A DNA stretch of 64,000 nt from Acidobacteriota bacterium (GTDB lineage Bacteria; Acidobacteriota; Blastocatellia; Pyrinomonadales; Pyrinomonadaceae). The DNA is taken from assembly GCA_019639135.1 (NCBI GenBank), contig JAHBSL010000007.1:62001-126000 (forward strand), read 5' to 3'. This document shows, piece after piece, positions 17,854 through 26,381 of the stretch (positions are counted from its first letter, which is position 1; each line of letters begins with the position of its first letter). The notes under the pieces are model-generated. The model made no database searches. It worked only from the letters and a program-made list of their open reading frames with translations, and was not told where the DNA came from. The translations under genes were made by a program, and so were the position numbers.

Positions 17854-18504
17854 ATGAAGCTCGCGATAACGCTTTTCTTCTCCCTTAGCTCGATATTTTC
17901 GTGCGGAGTTGCCGCACCGACTGCGAACAATACTGCACCTCCAGCAACGCCCGCAGCTGAGGCAAAGACCGGCGAGGCCGGGGATGCGACCGATGTCTCT
18001 CAGCCGCAAAGCGGCCCGCGGACGGTAATGGATTTCTTTGCCTTGCTGCCGGACGAATATTTCACCCTTGAAGGCTGCGACCGGGCAACGGACAAGGGCT
18101 GCAAAAAGGCACGCGCGGAATATCTAAAGACCTTCACCGAGGTCGAAGACATTAAGAACGGCTATTTCAAAGGCGGCTGCGATGGAGCCCAAAGCTGCAT
18201 CGAGATGGCCATCTTCAAAAAGCCCGACGGCACGTATCTGGTCGGCATTGCGACCTTTGCCGAGATGATGAACGACTTTCATTTTCTCGAGTACAGCGGC
18301 GGGAAATGGACGGACGTCTCGCTCGTCGCCGTGCCGGACTATAACAATAAGCATTGGTATGAACTTCCGCGCATCGGAACGACGATGAAGGTCTATTCCA
18401 AAAAGATCGTCGAGGAAACGGCCGATTTCGAGATCAGCGAGAAAGGAAAACTGCTCTACGAACTCGTATGGCGGAACGGGAAGTTTGAGAGAAATGATAG
18501 ATGA
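17854..18504 (+). CDS. Putative lipoprotein of unknown function
   Basis: The start at ATG 17854 is preceded by AAGGAG (17836-17841) and gives 216 residues. MKLAITLFFSLSSIFSCG looks like a lipoprotein signal with the lipid-attachment Cys in IFSC. A proline/alanine-rich linker (about 20-55) leads to a globular domain with paired cysteines (EGCDRATDKGCKKA, GGCDGAQSCIEM) that could form disulphides. I do not recognise the family. It sits between the third GH13 gene and the glucoamylase gene on the same strand, so an accessory role in the starch locus is possible but not shown. Confidence 0.75.
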   Translation: MKLAITLFFSLSSIFSCGVAAPTANNTAPPATPAAEAKTGEAGDATDVSQPQSGPRTVMDFFALLPDEYFTLEGCDRATDKGCKKARAEYLKTFTEVEDIKNGYFKGGCDGAQSCIEMAIFKKPDGTYLVGIATFAEMMNDFHFLEYSGGKWTDVSLVAVPDYNNKHWYELPRIGTTMKVYSKKIVEETADFEISEKGKLLYELVWRNGKFERNDR

Positions 18505-18575
18505 GAATTGATAGATGAGAATTAATAGATGATAAGTGAGAAATGAGAGATGAAAATTGATAGATGTGAGATAAG
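18499..18575 (+). repeat. Low-complexity GATAGATGAGAATT repeat tract
   Basis: GATAGATGAGAATT-like units recur with variation (GATAGATGAGAATTGATAG, then TAATAGATGATAAGTGAG and so on). Their approximate reverse complement (TTTCATTTACCATC, TTTCAATTCTCATTT) appears at 18705-18732, so a divergent inverted pair brackets about 130 bases at the 5' end of the glucoamylase frame. Confidence 0.6.
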
Positions 18576-21060
18576 AAATTTGATCAAAGACCTACCGAAT
18601 CGCTTACATGAGCGAGGTGTAAACGAACGGTATGCCGAATTGCACCGTTCTCGGCAAGGAGTGCGTAACAGCGGAAAGAAGCCAAGCTCCATTTTTTCAT
18701 CTTTCATTTACCATCTTTCAATTCTCATTTCACCCTCTCTGCGTCTCTGCGTCTCGGCGGTGATCTTTGCCGCTGCCGTTTCGGCGCAGATGGTGGCTCC
18801 GGGTGGGCCGGGCAAGGATGCCCAGTGGGCGACCGCCGCTAAGCAGGGTGTCGGCACCTCGGCGACGACCGAGAGCAAGGTCTGGTTCACACTCGCTCAG
18901 GGCGTCCTGACCGAGGTCTATTACCCGGACGTAACGGTCGCGAACGTGCACCTGCTGCAGTTCGTCGTCGTCAACCCAAAGACAAAAAAGGTCGAGACCG
19001 AGCAGGATAATGCCGACCACAAGGTGTATAGCCTGCCGATTAGCCGACGCGAGAAGATCTTTAATCTGCCCACGACCACTTCAGTCTCCCGCGTTCCTTT
19101 GTCAGAGTTCTATCGCTCAGCGGAATCCCCGGTGTCATTGGCCTTTCGGCAAATTAGCTCATCGAGATCCGGTGACTGGACGATCGAAAAGACGATTCTA
19201 GCTGATCCGGACTCAGACTCCGTGATCATTTCCGTCAGATTCGAACCAAATCTCGAAGGTCTTGAACTTTATCTCTACTACGACCCATCGCTTGCAAACA
19301 GCGGTTTGAATGACACGGCGTGGACCGATGGAAGGTTCTTGCTTTCCAAGGACGGGACCATATCATCGGCGTTAACTTGCGGCCGCTGTAATTTCGAGAA
19401 CCCGTCGAACGGATTTCTGGGAGAGAATGACGGCCTGACCCAACTTAGACGTAACGGCTCCATGTCGGCGATCTACGAACGGGCGGAAAGCGGGAACGTG
19501 GTTCAGACCGCAAGAGTCGTCCAAACGCGAGCCGGCGGCGAAAAGGACCAATCGATGCTTTTCGTGCTGTCTTTTGCGGCTGATCCGACGGCCGCAAAGG
19601 AAAATGCATTCAAGTCCCTTAGCAAGGGTTTTGACAAGATCTACCAAGAATATCAGACCGGTTGGTTCAGTTACGTGAGAGGCCTGCCGCGGGTTGATGC
19701 GAAGTATCAGGCGCAGTTCAACATGGCGGCGATGCAGCTCAAGGCGCATGAGGACAAGGCGAATCCGGGCGCAAATATTGCTTCGATGAGCGTGCCGTGG
19801 GGCGGCGGGGCGAATGCGAACGAGCCGAACATCGGCGGCTATCATCTTGTTTGGTCGCGCGATCTTTATCAGGTCTTTACGGCCTTTATGGCGATCGGCG
19901 ATACGGCGGCAGCGAATCGTGCGCTCGATTTTCTGTTTAAGGTGCAGCAGAAACCGGACGGTAGCTTCCCGCAGAATTCGTGGCTCGACGGGCGGCCATT
20001 TTGGGACTCGCTGCAGATGGACGAGGTCGCCTATCCGCTGATAATGGCATATGAGCTGAAGCGGTTCGACAAGCCGACGTGGGAAAACCACGTAAAGAAG
20101 GCGGCCGATTTCATCGTCAAGAACGGCCCTTCGACGCCGCAGGAACGCTGGGAAGAAGAGGCGGGCTATTCGCCCTCGACCATCGCGGCCGAGATCGCGG
20201 GACTCGTCTGTGCGGCCGAGATCGCCCGGCGAAATGGCGATACGGCCTCGGCCGAGCTTTATCTCAAGACGGCCGACGCGTGGGAAGCGAACATCGAGAA
20301 ATGGACTGTGACAAAGACCGGCCCGCATTCGAAGGAGCCTTATTACATCCGCATCGCACAGAATGGCAAACCCGACGCCGGTGACAAGATAGAGCTGAAC
20401 AACGGTGCCGGGACCTTTGATGAGCGCGAAATAGTCGATGCCGGTTTCCTCGAACTTGTCCGGCTCGGCATCCGCCGGGCGGGCGACCCGATCATCATCA
20501 ATTCGCTAAATGTCATCGACAAGGTTATCAAGGTCGAAACGCCAAATGGCCCCGCATTTTACCGCTATAACAACGACGGCTACGGCGAGATGGACGACGG
20601 CCGCCGCTGGAACTGGGACGGGAAATACACGGGCAAAGGAAGGCTTTGGGTGCTGCTCTCAGGCGAAAGAGCTCAGTATGAGTTAGCTCTTCATCGCAGA
20701 TATCTACAGTCGTATAGCGAACGCGACATGCGGCCACTTGACAAGCGTGCAAGGCCGCAACCAACTGCCAAACCATCGATCAGCTATCTTCTGAAGGCTC
20801 AGTCCCGCCTTGATCATATGCTCGCTTTCGCGAATGACGGCCTGATGATCCCCGAGCAGGTTTGGGACAAAAAGGAGACTCCGGCGGATATAGACAAGCA
20901 GTTCATTCCAGAGCTGAAGTTCGGCGAGGGCACGGGCTCGGCGACGCCGCTAGCTTGGTCGATGGCGCAGTTCATCCGGCTTGCGACGAACCTCAAAGCC
21001 GGCCGAAATCTCGACACGCCCGACATTGTCTATCTGCGCTACGCCGGCCGAAAGCGGTGA
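18550..21060 (+). CDS. GH15 glucoamylase/glucodextranase-type enzyme, secreted
   Basis: The mature part starts near MVAPGGPGKDAQWATAAKQGVGTSATTESKVWFTLAQGVLTEVYYP, the N-terminal beta domain of bacterial glucoamylases. The (alpha/alpha)6 barrel carries GGYHLVWSRDLYQV, NSWLDGRPFWDSLQMDEVAYPL, ERWEEEAGYSPSTIAAEIAGL (catalytic acid Glu region) and LKFGEGTGSATPLAWSMAQF (catalytic base Glu region). The enzyme releases glucose from non-reducing ends. The N-terminal 75 residues are odd: ATG 18550 lies in a repeat tract, and the signal peptide (SPSLRLCVSAVIFAAAVSAQ) contains repeat-encoded residues. GTG 18661 is an alternative start. It ends back-to-back with the next, convergent gene. Confidence 0.9.
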   Translation: MKIDRCEIRNLIKDLPNRLHERGVNERYAELHRSRQGVRNSGKKPSSIFSSFIYHLSILISPSLRLCVSAVIFAAAVSAQMVAPGGPGKDAQWATAAKQGVGTSATTESKVWFTLAQGVLTEVYYPDVTVANVHLLQFVVVNPKTKKVETEQDNADHKVYSLPISRREKIFNLPTTTSVSRVPLSEFYRSAESPVSLAFRQISSSRSGDWTIEKTILADPDSDSVIISVRFEPNLEGLELYLYYDPSLANSGLNDTAWTDGRFLLSKDGTISSALTCGRCNFENPSNGFLGENDGLTQLRRNGSMSAIYERAESGNVVQTARVVQTRAGGEKDQSMLFVLSFAADPTAAKENAFKSLSKGFDKIYQEYQTGWFSYVRGLPRVDAKYQAQFNMAAMQLKAHEDKANPGANIASMSVPWGGGANANEPNIGGYHLVWSRDLYQVFTAFMAIGDTAAANRALDFLFKVQQKPDGSFPQNSWLDGRPFWDSLQMDEVAYPLIMAYELKRFDKPTWENHVKKAADFIVKNGPSTPQERWEEEAGYSPSTIAAEIAGLVCAAEIARRNGDTASAELYLKTADAWEANIEKWTVTKTGPHSKEPYYIRIAQNGKPDAGDKIELNNGAGTFDEREIVDAGFLELVRLGIRRAGDPIIINSLNVIDKVIKVETPNGPAFYRYNNDGYGEMDDGRRWNWDGKYTGKGRLWVLLSGERAQYELALHRRYLQSYSERDMRPLDKRARPQPTAKPSISYLLKAQSRLDHMLAFANDGLMIPEQVWDKKETPADIDKQFIPELKFGEGTGSATPLAWSMAQFIRLATNLKAGRNLDTPDIVYLRYAGRKR
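18737..18761 (+). repeat. Dispersed CTCTGCGTCTCTGCG-type repeat, copy in glucoamylase gene
   Basis: CTCTGCGTCTCTGCGTCTCG followed by GCGGT encodes Leu-Arg-Leu-Cys-Val-Ser-Ala-Val of the signal peptide. It is the third copy in the same frame and protein position as those at 12888 and 16392. Confidence 0.8.
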
Positions 21061-23037
21061 TCACGCCCGCAGCATCTCTCGCCAGCCTTCGTAGATCATC
21101 ACCATCGCGAAGGTATCGAGCTCACAATATTTGAGCAACGCTCTGATGATCTCGCCGCGTTCGTATTCGGTCATGTCCTCAAATTGCAGACGTGCATAGG
21201 CCGTCATCGCCGCCCCGCCCTCGTTAAGCATATCGCTCTCGCTCAGGAGTTCCAGATCATCCTCGGGAATGTCTGCGAACATCCGCGGCAGCCGCTGATA
21301 TGGGTCGATTACGAAGCCCTCTTCGTGTGCGATCCATGCCCACCGCTCGAAGTTTCTGCTCGGGATATGGTCATCGTCGCCATAGATCGGCAGCGAGTAT
21401 TTCGCCTGCAGAAACTCGGAGCCGTTCAGGATCGCCGGAAGCACTTTCTTGATCGAGTTCGAACCGCCCATATAGGGGTCATAGAAGTACCGCTTTACGA
21501 GCTCGAGTTGATCGACCATCTTCCGTTCGCCTTCCCACGTCTCGGCCAAGTCCTTCCCGGAAACGGTGATCGAGCGGATGAACCCGCAAAGCTCTTCGCG
21601 GTCGTGGATGTCGCTCGGATCCTCGCGAAGTTGGCGATAGATCATGTTCAGGTAGCTGTTCTCATGTGCGGCATAGCGGAAGATCGTGCCCGAGTCGGAT
21701 TCGAGCTCGGCCCTTAGCGCACGTGCGAAAGCGTAGTTCGGGAACGTCCCGCGATCGGTGTTGATGTATTCGCCGGCGTGGCGAATGGTGCCGTCGGCCT
21801 CGACCACGTGGTGCGAGAATTGAAATGCGATGCCCTCATACGGACGGCGGCCGCGGTTGAAGGGGATCGCCGGCGTTGCGGTTTCAAAGTCGATGAAGTG
21901 CAGCGGAAACGTCCAGCCGTCCATCTCGCGGGCGAGGTTATCGGCGTCGATATAAAACGACCCGTCGCCGCTTACGGCCCTGCTCACCTGCAGCCATTGC
22001 CTCTCGTTGCGGGAAAGCCCCGGGCGGTCGTCGGCCTTCGAGCCGATGTCGTCCTCGGTGATCGCCGCGAGCTTGATCTTGCCCGCCGCGATCATCTTGT
22101 CCTTTTGCCGGTAATCCCAGATGTCGAGCACGGTTGGCTCTTCGAAGTCGGCATCCGTCCAGCCGAGTTGCGCACGCCAGCATTCCTTAAAGCCGCTTTT
22201 GAGGCCCTCGGCCTCGTCCTCCGGCGTCGCGATGAACTCACACCCTTTGCACTTTTGCCCGATCGGCGAAGGGATCTTCTCGTCGCGTTCGTAGCTCGCG
22301 GCAAATAGCGAAACCCGCTCGGCAAACGAGAGCGGGTCAGGCGGCTTCGTGTCCTCATTGGCAAAAATGCGGTCGCATTCTTCATCGACCGGGACAAGGC
22401 AAAGCAGCTTCGCGTCGAGCTCGGCTTCGCTAAGCGGCTCGACCAGCTTTGCCGACTTTCGCTCGCCTTCCCTCACGATGCGGATCTTTTGGTTAAGCCC
22501 GTCGGTCGGGCAAACGGCCGCCTTGTCCGTCATCATCAGAAAGGCTGCGACCTCATGGCCCGGAAACGCCTTCTGCACAACGTATTTCTGAAACGCGATG
22601 TCGTAAAGATACGCCTTCCACGCCGAGCTTATCCCACCACGCTTGCCAAAAAAGGCATCGGCCTCTTTGTCGTAAGACTTCGACTTTACCTCGATGACCT
22701 CTATGCGATTGCCCGAGAGCCGAAGGATATCGACGCGGATGAAGAGATTTTCGAAACTAACGGCGGCTTCAAAGATCGTCGCTTCGCCTGTCGCGAGAAG
22801 CTCATTCGTGGCGGCAAGAGCTTCGTCGTAACCGAGAGCCTTGATATCGACGCCATCGGGGTAATAGGCCTTTGCCAGCTCGCCGATCTGAAAGCCGCCC
22901 TCGGCAAGGGCGAGCAGAAACGGGTCGTCGATGTTCTGGTTCGCGTATTCGTCGTCCTTACCCGTGTAAAAGAGCTTCGTCGGGCAATCGACTGCGAGCT
23001 TGAATCGTGATTTTGTGAGATATCGGGGCTTTGTCAT
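21061..23037 (-). CDS. DUF2779 protein: Cas4/RecB-like nuclease domain plus DEDD exonuclease-like domain
   Basis: The 658-residue product has an N-terminal PD-(D/E)XK nuclease-like domain: Asp103 in RVDIL, and Glu116-Val-Lys118 in EVIEVKSK. A Cas4/AddB-style cysteine set is visible: one Cys upstream (Cys18, LAVDCPTKLFY) and three downstream (KCKGCEF near 262, KECW near 287), suggesting a 4Fe-4S cluster. The C-terminal half has LHFIDFETATPAIPF (about 380), a DxE start typical of DEDD/RNase H-like exonucleases. This domain order resembles TM0106-type predicted nucleases and DUF2779. The substrate is unknown; DNA or RNA repair is inferred. It is divergent from the OlsB-like gene. Confidence 0.78.
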   Translation of the reverse strand: MTKPRYLTKSRFKLAVDCPTKLFYTGKDDEYANQNIDDPFLLALAEGGFQIGELAKAYYPDGVDIKALGYDEALAATNELLATGEATIFEAAVSFENLFIRVDILRLSGNRIEVIEVKSKSYDKEADAFFGKRGGISSAWKAYLYDIAFQKYVVQKAFPGHEVAAFLMMTDKAAVCPTDGLNQKIRIVREGERKSAKLVEPLSEAELDAKLLCLVPVDEECDRIFANEDTKPPDPLSFAERVSLFAASYERDEKIPSPIGQKCKGCEFIATPEDEAEGLKSGFKECWRAQLGWTDADFEEPTVLDIWDYRQKDKMIAAGKIKLAAITEDDIGSKADDRPGLSRNERQWLQVSRAVSGDGSFYIDADNLAREMDGWTFPLHFIDFETATPAIPFNRGRRPYEGIAFQFSHHVVEADGTIRHAGEYINTDRGTFPNYAFARALRAELESDSGTIFRYAAHENSYLNMIYRQLREDPSDIHDREELCGFIRSITVSGKDLAETWEGERKMVDQLELVKRYFYDPYMGGSNSIKKVLPAILNGSEFLQAKYSLPIYGDDDHIPSRNFERWAWIAHEEGFVIDPYQRLPRMFADIPEDDLELLSESDMLNEGGAAMTAYARLQFEDMTEYERGEIIRALLKYCELDTFAMVMIYEGWREMLRA

Positions 23038-23076
23038 AGGGATGGTCGGAAACGTTGTTGCTCCCGCCCGAAGAGT

Positions 23077-23099
23077 ATATTCCGCCCGGTCGGGAATAT
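23077..23099. promoter_or_regulatory. Inverted repeat between divergent genes (ATATTCC-N9-GGAATAT)
   Basis: A perfect 7-base inverted repeat with a 9-base centre lies in the 103-base gap between the divergent DUF2779 and OlsB-like genes. Its position fits an operator controlling one or both, but no regulator is encoded nearby. Confidence 0.45.
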
Positions 23100-23140
23100 T
23101 AAAGCCGACGCACGGAATTTAACCCTCGCAAGACGATTTA

Positions 23141-24028
23141 ATGCGGAGTTCAATCGGCGGTAACCGCCCGTTCACCTCCGTGAAAGATGATAGCGGGGTG
23201 ATGACCGGAGCGATCAGAGCACGAATACGAAAACCATTCTCGCGGACCGCAGCGATCTTAAAGCTCGTCCGGGCCGCCAGGAAATTTGCGATCACCGACG
23301 GCCGCTACACCGTCAGGCTTGCACGGACCAACGCCGAGGTGCGGTCGGCACTTGAACTTCGGTATCAGGTCTTCAATGTCGAGATCGCCGGACGCGAAGC
23401 GAAACCGGGCGAACAGGCCATCGACTTTGATGAATACGACCACCGCTGCCGGCATCTGGTCGTTATCGAGAACTCGACCGGCCGGACGGTCGGCACCTAT
23501 CGGATCAACTCGATCGAAACCGCAAAGCGGCCGTCGGGGTTTTATTCATTCGGTGAATTTACCATTGAGGACCTTCCGGCCGAGGTGCTCGAACGCGGGA
23601 TGGAGGTCGGGCGGGCGTGCATCGCTCCTGAGCATCGAAACACAAAGGTTCTGTTCCTTCTCTGGAAGGGCCTTGCGACATATCTTCAGGCTACGGGCAA
23701 GCGATATCTTTTCGGCTGCTGCTCGCTGTTCACAAACGACGAGGCGATTGGCCGTGCGGCACATCAGCAGCTCGAAGACGGAGGGCATTTTATGCCCGAG
23801 TTTCGCGTCGTGCCGAAGGCGAACGGCATCGAACCCGCCGCCGAGCCGACCTTCGATTCGGTCGCAGTCGAGCTTCCGCCGCTCTTCAATATGTATCTCC
23901 GCGTCGGGGCAAAGGTCTGCAGCCCGCCGATGCTCGACCGCGAGTTCGGCACGATCGATTTCTTCGTCGTCTTTGACCTCGAAAAGATGAATCCGAAATA
24001 CAGAAAGATGTTCTTCGGCGATGCCTAG
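23141..24028 (+). CDS. OlsB-like acyl-ACP-dependent N-acyltransferase (GNAT fold)
   Basis: The 295-residue product matches the Acetyltransf_5/OlsB-type family: YTVRLARTNAEVRSALELRYQVFNVEI, DFDEYDHRCRHLVVIE, TVGTYRIN, and MEVGRACIAPEHRNTKVLFLLWKGLATYL. In other bacteria OlsB acylates ornithine from acyl-ACP, the first step of ornithine-lipid synthesis; related proteins are annotated as hemolysin-like. No OlsA/PlsC partner gene is adjacent. Its 3' end overlaps the convergent NRDE gene by four bases (CTAG). The first 45 residues are not conserved, so a later start is possible. Confidence 0.82.
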   Translation: MRSSIGGNRPFTSVKDDSGVMTGAIRARIRKPFSRTAAILKLVRAARKFAITDGRYTVRLARTNAEVRSALELRYQVFNVEIAGREAKPGEQAIDFDEYDHRCRHLVVIENSTGRTVGTYRINSIETAKRPSGFYSFGEFTIEDLPAEVLERGMEVGRACIAPEHRNTKVLFLLWKGLATYLQATGKRYLFGCCSLFTNDEAIGRAAHQQLEDGGHFMPEFRVVPKANGIEPAAEPTFDSVAVELPPLFNMYLRVGAKVCSPPMLDREFGTIDFFVVFDLEKMNPKYRKMFFGDA

Positions 24029-24741
24029 ACGTGGACGCGTTCTACAAGCCGCGGCGGGCTTTTTGCGTTGAGCCGCAGAACCGTCGAACAGCGCGTTCCG
24101 TAGATCGGCGTTTCAATGAAGATCGGCGAAAGCAACCGCTCGCGTTCGAGCCCGATGCCGGTATTTGGCAGTTCGTCGTCCCCTGCGAGCGTTCGGTCTG
24201 AAAGAAGTTCGAAGAGAGAATTGTTATCGTTGGCCAATGTGGTCGAGAACATCTCCTTTGCCCGCCGAACTTTCGGCCAGGGCGTATCGAGCAGATGATT
24301 GCTGATCCCGTAAATGCCGGGCCCCAGATGCCTGATAACGCCTTCTCGGTTCGAGAAATACGCGGCCTCGATGCCGTCCGGGCCGGCCGTACCAACGATC
24401 AGATTAAATCCGGAATACTCATCGGCGACGGAAGCTATCGTGTCGAGATAATCACGGCTGGAAATGCCCGACGAAAGAAACCCCGAGACAAGTTCGCCCC
24501 GCGTGCGGGTTCCTTTCGGAGCTTTCGGGTTGCGATAGTTCGTAACGGCGGCAAACCTCCCGCTTCCCGATATTCCAAGCCATGTTCCGCCGCCGACCAG
24601 GTCGCGGCCGGCAAAGATCCCGGGTACATCTTCCCAAGCGGCGGCGGCCAGCGTCGGGCGGTCGTAAAACTCGTCGCGGTTGGCGGCGAGCAGCAGCCCG
24701 CGGGCCGGATCTGCGCTTATCTCAAAAACTATCAGGCACAT
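24025..24741 (-). CDS. NRDE-family (TANGO2-like) protein
   Basis: The 238-residue product starts MCLIVFEISADPARGLLLAANRDEFYDRP, containing the NRDE tetrapeptide that defines the family. It continues with FAGRDLVGGGTWLGISGSGRFAAVTNYRNP, the second conserved block. The conserved N-terminal Cys2 recalls Ntn-hydrolase-type proteins, but no activity is established for bacterial members. It overlaps the 3' end of the DedA-ATP-grasp gene upstream by 10 bases, so the two are very likely co-transcribed. Confidence 0.88.
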   Translation of the reverse strand: MCLIVFEISADPARGLLLAANRDEFYDRPTLAAAAWEDVPGIFAGRDLVGGGTWLGISGSGRFAAVTNYRNPKAPKGTRTRGELVSGFLSSGISSRDYLDTIASVADEYSGFNLIVGTAGPDGIEAAYFSNREGVIRHLGPGIYGISNHLLDTPWPKVRRAKEMFSTTLANDNNSLFELLSDRTLAGDDELPNTGIGLERERLLSPIFIETPIYGTRCSTVLRLNAKSPPRLVERVHV

Positions 24742-26375
24742 TGCTCGGCATTTTCCGGAGGCTTCACGGCGGGCCGCTTGCCAAAAGTGAGGCGGATCAG
24801 CTCACCAACGCTTACGGGTTCGGCACCGCTCGCGATGTTCGCCAAGCCGACCTCGAACGCGATGCGCCACTGGCGAAAAAGTATCCGGTAGGCGTCCGTC
24901 AAAGTGTATCGCGGGTCGTAGATGTTCGTCGATTCGCTCGTGACGCCGTTGAGCTCGATGATGCTGAACCGGCCCGCTTCGAGAGCCTCAAAGCTCGCGG
25001 CACGAAGGTCGAAGCGGCCGAAATTGAATCCATCGAGCCCGCGGCAGATGGCGTCGATGCGTTCTTCAAGTTCGGGTGTCAGCAGGTGGCCGCCATCAAG
25101 GAAGACAGCACCGCGGGAGTGTGTGCCGATGTCGATCAGACGAAAGCTCTCCCCTTGGGCGAGCACGCGGGAAAGCTCACCGGCATTCCGTTCGAAATAT
25201 TTCTCCGCCATCGCGACCGCCCGCGGATCTTTGAGTATGAGCTCCTCGAGCGTTGAGTTTCCATCGCCGACGACCTCCGGAAATCGCTTCTCCGTTATCG
25301 AAAAGATGTGGCCGCGATCCTCGCCAGGAATTCGGTAGTAGAAAACGCTCGCCTCGACCCCGGCGGCAAGTTCCTGAACGATGACTGGCTGCTCGGCACC
25401 TTCAAGTGCGGCTTCGAGTTCGCTGCGGTTCTGCACTATTGCGACACCCGCACCGCGCTCGCCGGCATCGGGCTTTACGACGACCGGGAAATCGAGCCCG
25501 GCAGCGGACATCAAGCCTTCGGCAGCAAACAACCGGTCGCTCGCCGAAAGCTCGGCCGTAACTACGAAGTGCCGGAGAAAATGACCGGCGGTTTCTTCAT
25601 TAGCCGCAAGCAGGCGATAGATCTCGTTTTTCGATTCGCCCTTGAAGCCACCCGCCGGAATCGCCGGGTTTGCTGAAGCGAACGCCGTTGGCCGGCAGAA
25701 ACGGAGCCCGAGCCAAAGAACGTAGATCACGACCGGAGCGTAGAAGGCCCACAGCGGCCAAAACTCCCATTTCGTAAACCTGCGAAAGCGTCCGACGAGC
25801 AGCCGCCGGTTTCGCCATGACGAGTATTTGTGAATGAGGCGAATCGCGAAAAATAGCGCAACGAGGCCGATCAATGCATTGCTTGAAAACAACATCGATT
25901 GGGCAAAGGCGACCGAGCCGACAAGGATCGGCGTCCAGATCGCCGCAGCGACAAGAAAGAAGAATGCAAAGCGACGAAAGCTGACCTTGAGCGCTCCGGC
26001 GAGGACGTATGTCGGCAGCCGAAAGCCCGTTACAAAGCGGCTAAGAAAGATGGCGGCGGCACCGCGTTTCTGAAGCCAGCCGGAAGCCTTCGCTAATGAG
26101 CCTTTCGAGACGAATCGCCCAAAGAGCCGAGTTTTAAAAAGCCTGGGGCCAAAGCCGCGGCCGAGCCAATAGAGCCCGACATCGCCGACGAAGATCCCTA
26201 AAAAACTGGCTGACAGCGCAAGAGGAAAACTCGCCGCTCCGGAGGCGACCAGAGTCCCGGCAAGAATACAGGCGGCATCTTCGCTGACGAACGTCCCGAA
26301 AAACAGCACAGCAAAGAGGACGTACGCCGAAGCGCCCATCGCATAGATTTCAAACAATTGCTGCAGCTCTCCCAT
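24732..26375 (-). CDS. DedA/VTT membrane domain fused to an ATP-grasp domain
   Basis: The 547-residue product is a fusion. Residues 1 to about 200 form a DedA (SNARE-associated/VTT) membrane protein: TFVSEDAACILAGTLVASG, GDVGLYWLGRGFGPRLFKTRLFGRFV and LSRFVTGFRLPTYVLAGAL. DedA proteins act as lipid scramblases or flippases. Two more hydrophobic segments follow (to about 230). Residues about 245-500 form an ATP-grasp domain with LDFPVVVKPDAGERGAGVAIV (ATP-binding Lys), EQPVIVQELAAGVEASVFYYR and GRFSIIELNGVTSESTNIYDP (metal-binding Glu/Asn). ATP-grasp enzymes ligate carboxylates to amines. A membrane-linked ligase acting on a lipid or cell-surface precursor is my inference. Confidence 0.83.
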   Translation of the reverse strand: MGELQQLFEIYAMGASAYVLFAVLFFGTFVSEDAACILAGTLVASGAASFPLALSASFLGIFVGDVGLYWLGRGFGPRLFKTRLFGRFVSKGSLAKASGWLQKRGAAAIFLSRFVTGFRLPTYVLAGALKVSFRRFAFFFLVAAAIWTPILVGSVAFAQSMLFSSNALIGLVALFFAIRLIHKYSSWRNRRLLVGRFRRFTKWEFWPLWAFYAPVVIYVLWLGLRFCRPTAFASANPAIPAGGFKGESKNEIYRLLAANEETAGHFLRHFVVTAELSASDRLFAAEGLMSAAGLDFPVVVKPDAGERGAGVAIVQNRSELEAALEGAEQPVIVQELAAGVEASVFYYRIPGEDRGHIFSITEKRFPEVVGDGNSTLEELILKDPRAVAMAEKYFERNAGELSRVLAQGESFRLIDIGTHSRGAVFLDGGHLLTPELEERIDAICRGLDGFNFGRFDLRAASFEALEAGRFSIIELNGVTSESTNIYDPRYTLTDAYRILFRQWRIAFEVGLANIASGAEPVSVGELIRLTFGKRPAVKPPENAEQCA

Positions 26376-26381
26376 CGGCGT

